Shown one piece after another: positions 47,110-54,436 of a DNA stretch of 64,000 nt (positions are counted from its first letter, which is position 1; every line of letters starts with the position of its first letter). Both the position numbers and the translations under genes were made by a program. Under the pieces are notes generated by a model. That model was not told the origin of the DNA. It searched no databases and was given only the letters and a program-made list of their open reading frames with translations. Origin of the DNA: an uncultured Desulfuromonadales bacterium (GTDB taxonomy: Bacteria > Desulfobacterota > Desulfuromonadia > Geobacterales > Pseudopelobacteraceae); assembly GCA_903868145.1 (NCBI GenBank), contig CAIPTY010000071.1, positions 1 through 64,000 of the forward strand, read 5' to 3'.

Positions 47110-47433
47110 GGGGGTACGCATCCTTTTTATTCAATGCTACCACAGCACCTTCAGCGCGAGTTTTTGATAGGCGGCAAAAGTGCTGTCACGGGAGATCAGG
47201 GGCTGTTTATGGTAATAGCCGGCCGGGACAAAAAGATACAGCACAAGACAAAAAGAAGCAATGTAGTTTCTTTCTGGTGCGTATCTAATTCCGTAAAGAA
47301 AACAACGTAACGGGATTTATCAGCAGGTTACACGTCTCTTTCCGCAAAACAGGACTTGGCACGCCTGTTGCCGTATACAGCAGGATTTCCTCAACACATT
47401 CAGAAACAAAACATATATCAAGCGGAGGATTGT
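47110..47433 (+). promoter_or_regulatory. Regulatory gap between the NtrC-type regulator and hybO, with a sigma-54 promoter
   Basis: This 324-base gap has no gene. At 47357-47371 it reads TGGCAC-GCCTG-TTGC, a perfect -24/-12 promoter (GG at 47358, GC at 47370, 10 bases between). The hybO start lies about 62 bases downstream. AT-rich stretches upstream (47200-47320) could carry activator and IHF sites, but I cannot define them. The opposite strand would hold the promoter of the regulator gene, which is not clear. Confidence 0.8.
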
Positions 47434-48546
47434 ATGGGTAAGAATGAGCTGTTCCCCAGCGTGACCCGTCGGGAGTTCATCAAAACATGCGTGACAGTCT
47501 CGGCCATGCTGGGGCTGCCGTTCGGCATGGTCAGCAAGGTGGCGGCTGCGGCGCAGAAAAGTGACGGTCGCCCGGCGGTTATCTGGCTGCACTTTCAGGA
47601 GTGTACCGGTTGTTCGGAGTCGTTGTTGAGATCGTCCCACCCTACCGTTGCCAACCTGATCCTTGACATGATTTCCCTGGACTATCACGAAACGCTGATG
47701 GCCGGTTCCGGGCATCAGGCCGAGAAATCGCTGCACGATTCAATGACTGCCAACAAGGGGAAATACATTCTGGTGGTGGAAGGCGCAATTCCAACCAAAG
47801 ACAACGGCATCTACTGCAAGGTGGCCGGAAAGACCGCCCTGGAATCGTTGCGCAAAGCGGCTGAAGGGGCCGCCGCCATCATCTCAATCGGCACCTGCGC
47901 CAGCTACGGCGGTATCCAGTCCGTCGGGCCGAATCCGACCGGCGCTGTCGGTGTGCACGATATCGTCAAGGACAAACCGATCATCAACCTCCCCGGCTGC
48001 CCCCCCAATCCCTACAATTTCCTCTCCACCGTCCTGTATTACGTGACGTTCAAGAAGCTGCCCGAACTGGACAAAATGGGGCGTCCGATGTTTGCATATG
48101 GCCGCAAGATTCATGAACATTGCGAACGCCGCGCCCACTTTGATGCCGGTCGCTTTGCCAAGGCCTTTGGCGACCCGACCCACGCCGAGGGATACTGCCT
48201 GTACAAGCTGGGCTGCAAAGGGCCGGCGACATACGCCAACTGCTCGGTACTCAAGTTCAACGACGGTGTCGCCTGGCCGGTCGGTATCGGCCATCCCTGT
48301 ATCGGCTGTACCGAGCCGGACCTGCTCTTCAAGACCGCAATTTCCGACAAGGTTCAGATCCATGAGCCGACTCCGTTCGACAGCTACGCGCCGGTCGATC
48401 TGAAAGACAAGGGCAAGGGGCCTGACCCGCTGACCACCGGTTTCATCGGCCTGGCAGCCGGTGCTGCCATCGGTGCGGGAGTTATGATGGCGAAGAAACT
48501 CCCGGACGGTTCCGGGAAGGGGGATGAGCATGGGAAATCCGAGTAG
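47434..48546 (+). CDS. hybO: Uptake [NiFe] hydrogenase, small subunit (HybO type)
   Basis: This 370-residue subunit carries the iron-sulfur clusters that take electrons from the NiFe site. It has a Tat signal (TRREFIKTCVTVSAMLGLPF), the proximal-cluster cysteine pair ECTGCSE, IGTCASYGGIQSV and NLPGCPPNPY. The medial/distal cysteines lie in YCLYKLGCKG, TYANCSV and HPCIGCTEPD. A C-terminal hydrophobic anchor ends it (FIGLAAGAAIGAGVMMAKK). GGAGG precedes the start at 47434. The order small-FeS-NrfD-large-protease equals E. coli hybOABCD and Geobacter hybSABLP. Confidence 0.95.
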   Translation: MGKNELFPSVTRREFIKTCVTVSAMLGLPFGMVSKVAAAAQKSDGRPAVIWLHFQECTGCSESLLRSSHPTVANLILDMISLDYHETLMAGSGHQAEKSLHDSMTANKGKYILVVEGAIPTKDNGIYCKVAGKTALESLRKAAEGAAAIISIGTCASYGGIQSVGPNPTGAVGVHDIVKDKPIINLPGCPPNPYNFLSTVLYYVTFKKLPELDKMGRPMFAYGRKIHEHCERRAHFDAGRFAKAFGDPTHAEGYCLYKLGCKGPATYANCSVLKFNDGVAWPVGIGHPCIGCTEPDLLFKTAISDKVQIHEPTPFDSYAPVDLKDKGKGPDPLTTGFIGLAAGAAIGAGVMMAKKLPDGSGKGDEHGKSE

Positions 48547-49477
48547 GCGCCAGTTTCTCAAGCTCATTGGCACAACCGGTGCGGCCCTTCTGGTGGGAAA
48601 GGGAGAGGCGGCAGCCTCTTCAGAGACCCATCAGGTCAGCAACGAGACGCTCGGCATGCTCTATGACGCCACCAAATGTGTCGGATGCAAGGCCTGCATG
48701 TCCGCCTGCAAGCGGGTCAACAGCGATTACGGCAGCCTGTCGTACGAACAGGCGAAGTTCGACAGCGATGCCCTCTGGGACGCGCCGCAGGATCTGACCG
48801 GCAGCACCCGCACCCTGATCAAGCTCTTTAAAGAGTCCGGTAGGCAGTGGTCATACGTCAAGTACTCCTGCATGCATTGCCAGAAGCCCTCCTGCGTTTC
48901 GGTCTGCCCGGTCAGCGCCATGACTCGTGACACGCACACCGGCACCGTCGATTACAACAAGGACACCTGTATCGGCTGCCGCTACTGTCAGATTGCCTGT
49001 GCGTTTAACATCCCCAAGTTCCAGTGGGACAAGGCCATCCCCCAGATCGTAAAGTGCGACCTGTGCAAAAACACCAATCTGCTCAAAAAAGGCATCACAG
49101 CCTGTGCAGAAACCTGTCCGGTCGGGGCAATCATGTTCGGCAAGCGCAAGGATCTGCTGGCGGAAGCCAGGAAGCGTCTGCAGGAGAATCCGGGCAGATA
49201 CGTCAATCACATTTACGGAGAAAAAGAGGTGGGGGGTACCAATCACCTCTATCTGGCCGCCATGCCATTCAACAAGCTGGGGTTGCCTATCCTGAAGGAA
49301 AATGCACCGGCCGAATTCTCCGAGAAGATCCAGCACACCATCTACAAAGGTTTTATTGCGCCGGTGGCCCTGTACAGCACCCTCTGTTTTGTTGCGATAA
49401 GGAACATGAAGAAGCATGGGGCTGAAGACAAGGACTCAAAAAGCGGTACTGAAGGACATGGGGAGGGGAGCAAATGA
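48530..49477 (+). CDS. hybA: Periplasmic four-cluster ferredoxin HybA
   Basis: The 315-residue protein has a Tat signal (SRRQFLKLIGTTGAALLV) and four cysteine groups: CVGCKACMSACKR, CMHCQKPSCVSVCPVSAM, CIGCRYCQIACAF and CDLCKNTNLL...CAETCPVGAI. These hold four [4Fe-4S] clusters. A C-terminal helix (GFIAPVALYSTLCFVAIRN) may anchor it. It passes electrons from the hydrogenase to HybB. The ATG at 48530 is spaced 6 bases from AAGGGGG; the ATG at 48524 lies directly on it. It overlaps the end of hybO. Confidence 0.93.
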   Translation: MGNPSRRQFLKLIGTTGAALLVGKGEAAASSETHQVSNETLGMLYDATKCVGCKACMSACKRVNSDYGSLSYEQAKFDSDALWDAPQDLTGSTRTLIKLFKESGRQWSYVKYSCMHCQKPSCVSVCPVSAMTRDTHTGTVDYNKDTCIGCRYCQIACAFNIPKFQWDKAIPQIVKCDLCKNTNLLKKGITACAETCPVGAIMFGKRKDLLAEARKRLQENPGRYVNHIYGEKEVGGTNHLYLAAMPFNKLGLPILKENAPAEFSEKIQHTIYKGFIAPVALYSTLCFVAIRNMKKHGAEDKDSKSGTEGHGEGSK

Positions 49478-50763
49478 GTCACGACGAGTATCAAATCCAC
49501 CGTGCAAAGATACTGACCCCGTCATTCATCGTCCTGCTGGTGCTGACCCTGATCGGTTTCTTTCTGATCGGAGTACGATTCGTCAAGGGGATCGGCGCTG
49601 TTTCCAACATGAGTGACGGTTACCCCTGGGGCATCTGGATCACCTATGACGTTGCAACCGGCACCGCCATCGCCTGCGGCGGCTATGCCATGGCGATTCT
49701 GATCTACATCAGAAACCGCATGCACTATCACCCCATGATCCGCTCGGCTATCCTGACCAGCATGTTCGGTTATGGTCTGGCCGGGTTTTCGGTCATGGTC
49801 GATGTGGGTCGTCCCTGGAACGCCTACAATTTCTTCATACCCTCAAAGTGGCAGGTAAATTCGGCCATGTTCGAAGTTGCGCTGTGCGTCATGGCCTACA
49901 CGACCGTTCTGCTGCTGGAGTTCCTGCCGGCGGTGCTGACAACGCTGGAAAAGACGGAATGGAAAACACTCCAGCTGTTTATGGATCGCCTGCACCACTA
50001 TACCGGCATCAAGCGCCCGGAGCGGATGGACGAGCGACTGGAGGCGGTCAAGGATCTCGGTGCCTGGCTGAAACCACGACTTGACAAGGTACTGATCTTT
50101 GTCATCGTACTCGGCATCACCCTGCCGACCATGCATCAGTCGTCGCTCGGCTCATTGCTCCTGATTGCATCCACCAAACTCCACCCGCTCTGGCATACCG
50201 GCTTTCTGCCGCTGCTGTTCCTGATCAACTGCATGTTCATCGGCTACTCCATTGCCATCCTGGAATCGGTCATCTCCTGTTATGCCTTCAAACGACCCTA
50301 CGAAACAAAGGAGCTGTCCGGCATGGCCAGCATCATTCCCTGGCTGACGGTTATCTGGCTCAGCGTTGTCATAGGCGATCTGGCCTGGCGCGGGCAGTTA
50401 GGAACCGCCCTGGCATTCGATTTTTACTCCGGATTCTTTCTGCTGGAGTTCTGCCTGGTTGCCGGCGGTTCATTACTGATGTTCAGCGGGAAAAAACGGC
50501 AATCGATACGCTGGCTGTTCGTTTCGGCAGCGCTGATTGTTCTCGGCGGGGCCCTGTACCGCTTCAACGTGTACCTGATCGGCTTCAATCCGGGTAAGGG
50601 ATGGCACTACTTCCCGGCACTGGCCGAACTGCTGATCACCGTCGGCATCGTGGCCTTTGAAATCCTCGGTTACCAGGTGCTGGTGAAGATCCTGCCGGTT
50701 CTGCCGAAGCTGCATACACGGCAGCAGCTGGATGAAACACATGCTTTGGTAGAAAAAGCGTAA
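49474..50763 (+). CDS. hybB: NrfD/HybB-family quinone-interacting membrane subunit
   Basis: The 429-residue protein has about ten hydrophobic helices (for example SFIVLLVLTLIGFFLIGVRF) and the conserved DGYPWGIWITYDVATGTAIA with GYGLAGFSVMVDVGRPWN. NrfD-type subunits carry no cofactor but bind menaquinone and link periplasmic electron carriers to the quinone pool. It overlaps hybA by four bases. With HybO, HybA and HybC it would let H2 oxidation reduce quinone, or run in reverse. Confidence 0.94.
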   Translation: MSHDEYQIHRAKILTPSFIVLLVLTLIGFFLIGVRFVKGIGAVSNMSDGYPWGIWITYDVATGTAIACGGYAMAILIYIRNRMHYHPMIRSAILTSMFGYGLAGFSVMVDVGRPWNAYNFFIPSKWQVNSAMFEVALCVMAYTTVLLLEFLPAVLTTLEKTEWKTLQLFMDRLHHYTGIKRPERMDERLEAVKDLGAWLKPRLDKVLIFVIVLGITLPTMHQSSLGSLLLIASTKLHPLWHTGFLPLLFLINCMFIGYSIAILESVISCYAFKRPYETKELSGMASIIPWLTVIWLSVVIGDLAWRGQLGTALAFDFYSGFFLLEFCLVAGGSLLMFSGKKRQSIRWLFVSAALIVLGGALYRFNVYLIGFNPGKGWHYFPALAELLITVGIVAFEILGYQVLVKILPVLPKLHTRQQLDETHALVEKA

Positions 50764-50778
50764 GGTATTATAAGCCTT

Positions 50779-50813
50779 CCACAGCGTCACTCCCTGTGTC
50801 TCTGTGGTGAAAA
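50779..50813. repeat. Single arm of the CACAGAGACACGGAG repeat family
   Basis: CTCCCTGTGTCTCTGTGGTG lies at 50790-50809, and CCACAG/CTGTGG pairs across the site (50779-50784 and 50802-50807). It sits in the 85-base hybB-hybC gap, just before the hybC ribosome site. It matches the arms of the elements at 24.6 and 54.3 kb, but no second arm is nearby. Confidence 0.6.
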
Positions 50814-50848
50814 TACTTTTTATCACAATCAACCCGGAGGAATCATAC

Positions 50849-52528
50849 ATGGCTCGAATTACTCTTGACCCGGTCACCCGAATCGAAGGGCATCTGAGAA
50901 TTGATGTGGAAGTAAATGGCGGCGCGGTCACCAATGCCTGGTCGTCAGCCCAGATGTGGCGTGGTATCGAAACAATCCTGCAGGGGCGTCCGCCGGAGGA
51001 TGCCTGGATCTATGCCCAGCGCTTCTGCGGTGTCTGTACAACGGTGCACGCCATCTCGTCGATCCGCTCGGTAGAGCATGCGCTCGGAGTGGAAGTGCCG
51101 CTCAACGCCCAGTATATCCGTAATATGATCATGGCACAGCACTCGGTACAGGATCATATCGTTCATTTTTACCATTTGTCGGCTCTCGACTGGGTCGATG
51201 TGGTCTCGGCCCTCAAGGCGGATCCCAAGAAAACCGCCCAGCTTGCCCAGAGCATTTCCGACTGGTCCGGCAACAGCGAGACCGAGTTCAAGGCTGTTCA
51301 GGCCAAGCTGCAATCATTTGTGGAAACCGGACGACTCGGCATCTTCTCATCCGGTTACTGGGGGCATCCGGCCATGAAACTGCCGCCGGAAGCCAATCTG
51401 ATGGCGGTGGCCCATTACCTGAAAGCACTGGACTATCAGCGCAAGGCGGCTCAAGTCGGAGCGATTCTGGGGGGCAAAAACCCGCATATCCAGAACTTGT
51501 GCGTGGGTGGTGTCGCCACTGCCATCAATATGGAAAACCTGGCAACCATCAACATGGAGAGAATTGCCGCCCTGCGCGCCCTGATGGAAGAGACCCGTGA
51601 ATTTGTCCAGAAGGTCTACTACCCGGACATGCTGGCCATCGCTGCAGCCTACAAAGAGTGGTTCAAATACGGCAAGGGCGTTGTCAATTATCTGGCTGTT
51701 CCTGAAATGCCGGAAGATACGAAAAACACCAAATTCGCCCTGCCGGGCGGCATCATTGCAAACGGCGATATAAAGGGAGCCCGCATCATCGGCAATCATC
51801 AGGATGAGTCGCTGATTACCAACATCAGGGAAAACGTGGCGCACGCCTGGTATGAGGGGGACAAAAGCCTGCACCCCTGGGACGGCGAGACCAGACCGAA
51901 GTACACAGATTTTCAGGATAACGGCAAATATTCCTGGTGCAAGGCCCCGCGTCTGGACGGTAAACCGGTTCAGGTCGGCCCGCCGGCACAACTCTTTGCA
52001 GCATATGCCGGCGGCAATCAGAAGGTCAAAAAGCTGGTGGACGACAGTTGCGCCAGGATCGGCATCGGCGTGGGTGATCTGCATTCCACCATGGGGCGCC
52101 TCGGAGCCCGCGCCATCCGCGCCCACCTGATGGCTGACTACTCGCTGGAATATCTGGACAAACTGGTGGAAAACATCGGCAAGGGTGATAAATCCTACGC
52201 CAACCATACCGAGATTCCGAAGGGTGAATACCGGGGGGTCGGCTTCCACGAAGCACCGCGCGGCACGCTGTCCCACTGGATCGTCATCAAGGACCGGAAG
52301 ATCAAAAACTATCAGGCGGTGGTGCCTTCCACCTGGAACGCCTCACCCCGCGATGAAAAGGGAGCCATGGGGCCCTATGAAGCGTCGCTGATGGGCAATC
52401 CGGTTGCACTGAGCGATAAACCGCTGGAGGTGCTGCGCACTATCCACTCCTTTGACCCCTGCATCGCCTGCGCGGTGCATACCATCGATCCGGCGGGGAA
52501 AGAGATTACGAAAGTGCAGGTGCTGTAA
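50849..52528 (+). CDS. hybC: Uptake [NiFe] hydrogenase, large subunit (HybC type)
   Basis: The 559-residue catalytic subunit binds the NiFe(CN)2CO centre. Its ligands are visible in the N-terminal RFCGVCTTVHA and the C-terminal DPCIACAVH. The 15 residues after the last His (TIDPAGKEITKVQVL) are the cleavable tail removed by the protease HybD after nickel insertion. MARITLDPVTRIEGHLRID is the usual opening, with GGAGG before the 50849 start. The family split (group 1) fits HybC and the operon order. Confidence 0.96.
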   Translation: MARITLDPVTRIEGHLRIDVEVNGGAVTNAWSSAQMWRGIETILQGRPPEDAWIYAQRFCGVCTTVHAISSIRSVEHALGVEVPLNAQYIRNMIMAQHSVQDHIVHFYHLSALDWVDVVSALKADPKKTAQLAQSISDWSGNSETEFKAVQAKLQSFVETGRLGIFSSGYWGHPAMKLPPEANLMAVAHYLKALDYQRKAAQVGAILGGKNPHIQNLCVGGVATAINMENLATINMERIAALRALMEETREFVQKVYYPDMLAIAAAYKEWFKYGKGVVNYLAVPEMPEDTKNTKFALPGGIIANGDIKGARIIGNHQDESLITNIRENVAHAWYEGDKSLHPWDGETRPKYTDFQDNGKYSWCKAPRLDGKPVQVGPPAQLFAAYAGGNQKVKKLVDDSCARIGIGVGDLHSTMGRLGARAIRAHLMADYSLEYLDKLVENIGKGDKSYANHTEIPKGEYRGVGFHEAPRGTLSHWIVIKDRKIKNYQAVVPSTWNASPRDEKGAMGPYEASLMGNPVALSDKPLEVLRTIHSFDPCIACAVHTIDPAGKEITKVQVL

Positions 52529-52550
52529 TGGCGAAAAAGGATTTTGAATC

Positions 52551-53057
52551 ATGAGAACACTTATTTTCGGTGCCGGCAACCTGCTTCTCACGGATGAAGG
52601 TTTCGGTGTGCACTTCATCAATTACCTGCAACAGCATTACCGTTTCCCGGAAGAGGTCGAACTGTATGACGGTGGAACACTCGGCATCATGGTCTCCCAT
52701 ATGCTGGAAGCGGCCGATCATGTCTATCTGGTGGATGTGGTTGATGTCACGGGCGAACCGGGGGATATCTACCGTTACGAGAAGGATGATTTCATGCTGG
52801 GGAGGCTGCCGATCAAGATGTCGCCGCACCAGATCGGCATCCAGGAGGTGCTGGCACTGTCCGAGCTGCGAGACCGCTGTCCGGAAAAGATTTCCCTGTT
52901 CGGGGTGATCCCCCAATCTTACGAGGCAGGAGTTGAACTATCGCCGTTATTGGCGGGCAGGTTGTCAGGTCTGGCTGAACTGGTGGTGGAGGAGTTGAGA
53001 TGCTCGGGGCTGCAGATCCTTGACTACTCCCCCAGTGTGCCCATGGCCCATTCATAG
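52551..53057 (+). CDS. hybD: Hydrogenase maturation protease (HybD type)
   Basis: The 168-residue endopeptidase cleaves the C-terminal tail of the large subunit after nickel is in place. It has the metal-binding GAGNLLLTDEGFGVH near residue 7 (with the conserved Glu), ADHVYLVDVVDVTGEPG with the second Asp, and the His in IKMSPHQIGIQEVL. It ends the hyb operon. Its last 34 bases overlap the converging end of the tolC-like gene. hypA-F are not in the window. Confidence 0.93.
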   Translation: MRTLIFGAGNLLLTDEGFGVHFINYLQQHYRFPEEVELYDGGTLGIMVSHMLEAADHVYLVDVVDVTGEPGDIYRYEKDDFMLGRLPIKMSPHQIGIQEVLALSELRDRCPEKISLFGVIPQSYEAGVELSPLLAGRLSGLAELVVEELRCSGLQILDYSPSVPMAHS

Positions 53058-54436
53058 GTGACCAGCGCCACCCGATAGTCCCGCCGTGCGCGAGCCAGGT
53101 TGCTCCTGGCCTGCAGCAGACTCAACTGGGCATCGTTTACCTCCAGCCTGATCTTCACGCCCAGTTCAAAGCCTTTTTCCACCATCTGCAGCAGCCGTTC
53201 GGCCTGTCTGACCGTTCCGGAAAGCGCCTGGACGATCTCCGACGACTCCCTCACAGAATTTCCCGCATTACGGATTTCCAGCGCGATCGAGTCGGCCAGC
53301 CGGGCATATTCTATCTGTTTCGTACGCGCTTCGCTTCTGGCCTGGGCCGCCCGACCTCTGCTCCGCAACCCGTCAAAAAACGGGAAGCTCAGATAGACTC
53401 CGGCCGACCAGGCGGCACCGTTTCCCTCCCGGCCTGTTCCCGAACTGTTCACATCCAGCCAGTGCCAGCCTGCGGAACCTTTCAGGTCAAGCCGGGGCTT
53501 GTCATCCGCCGCTGCAATGGTAACAAGCTCATCATAGATTCCAATTCGCAGCTTGAGATCGAGCAACTCCGGTCTGCGCTTCAGGGCCAGAGCCAGTGCT
53601 TCGGAATATGCCCTGGGTTGCTCCGGGGAGATATCCAGCGATCCGACCGCATCCACATCCCCGCCTTCCAGCGCCAGCAGGAATCGCAAACGTTCACCGG
53701 CAGTCCGGATCGTATTTGCGGTCCGGATCACATCGGGGCGGGCATTTTCGACCGATACCTCAGCCGCCAGGATATCGTAATCCGTTGCCGTACCCGCGGA
53801 AAATCTGCGCTGGGCCTCATCAAGATGACGTTTTTTCTGGGACAGGTTCTCCACTGCCTGACTGTCGAGCTCCCGGGAGAGCAGGACATCGTAGAAGGCC
53901 GTGGTCACATCCCGGAAAGCTGCCTGACGATAGAGCCTCAACTGCTCGTCCGCCGTCTTGAGCCCGACCTCGGCGGCTCTGATGGCCGCACCGATTTTGC
54001 CCCAGGTGAACAACGGCTGGGAAAGGGTCAGATCAAGCGCGCGACTGTCCTGTCGATACGAATTTCCGCCGAAAAGTGCTCCCTGACTGTCATCGCGGGA
54101 AAATATCGCTGATCCGCTCAGACCGAGTTGCGGCAGGGCGGCAGCGCGCTCCTCGACATACTTTCCCTGCACGTAGCGGGCATATTCTCGAGCCTTTTCG
54201 ATGTCGCGGTTTTTCTCCGTGGCGATGGCGAGTGCCTGGTCAAGAGTCAGAGTGCGGGTTTCGACGGCGTGGACACTGTCTTTCAAAAACATTGAAACAC
54301 AGAGGCACAGAGCGCACAGAGAAATTATTCTTATTTTCCGAATACCAACAGACAGCTTATTGAATGGATTCAAAAGGATATGACTATTATTCTTATAGTT
54401 TTTCTCCGTATCTCTGTGTTGAAAAGCATCACGCAT
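53024..54436 (-). CDS. TolC-family outer membrane efflux protein
   Basis: The 470-residue protein has the TolC pattern: RTLTLDQALAIATEKNRDIE, alternating coiled-coil and strand segments, LDLTLSQPLFTWGKIGAAIR, and the second repeat ending SLLQARSNLARARRDYRVAL. It would form the outer-membrane channel of the RND pump encoded upstream. The ATG at 54436 overlaps the pump stop (ATGCGTGA) with AAGGGAG before it. Residues 4-48 are encoded by an inverted-repeat element, and the hydrophobic IISLCALCLCVSMF from it serves as the signal core before VHA|VE. Without that start there is no signal peptide, because the next ATG is at 54292. Confidence 0.83.
   Translation of the reverse strand: MRDAFQHRDTEKNYKNNSHILLNPFNKLSVGIRKIRIISLCALCLCVSMFLKDSVHAVETRTLTLDQALAIATEKNRDIEKAREYARYVQGKYVEERAAALPQLGLSGSAIFSRDDSQGALFGGNSYRQDSRALDLTLSQPLFTWGKIGAAIRAAEVGLKTADEQLRLYRQAAFRDVTTAFYDVLLSRELDSQAVENLSQKKRHLDEAQRRFSAGTATDYDILAAEVSVENARPDVIRTANTIRTAGERLRFLLALEGGDVDAVGSLDISPEQPRAYSEALALALKRRPELLDLKLRIGIYDELVTIAAADDKPRLDLKGSAGWHWLDVNSSGTGREGNGAAWSAGVYLSFPFFDGLRSRGRAAQARSEARTKQIEYARLADSIALEIRNAGNSVRESSEIVQALSGTVRQAERLLQMVEKGFELGVKIRLEVNDAQLSLLQARSNLARARRDYRVALVTYEWAMGTLGE
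54292..54425. repeat. Inverted-repeat element (134 bp) inside the tolC-like gene
   Basis: The left arm (54292-54324) reads TTGAAACACAGAGGCACAGA and onward. The right arm (54401-54425) reads TTTCTCCGTATCTCTGTGTT and onward, its imperfect reverse complement. The middle is AT-rich. The element lies in frame within codons 4-48 of the tolC-like gene, with an internal ATG exactly at its left edge. It belongs to the same family as the 24.6-kb element. Confidence 0.72.

Noticed and set aside
47356-47433. Upstream extension of hybO from a TTG at 47356
   Set aside because: That TTG is part of the sigma-54 promoter (TTGGCAC), and the Tat signal with GGAGG fixes the start at 47434.
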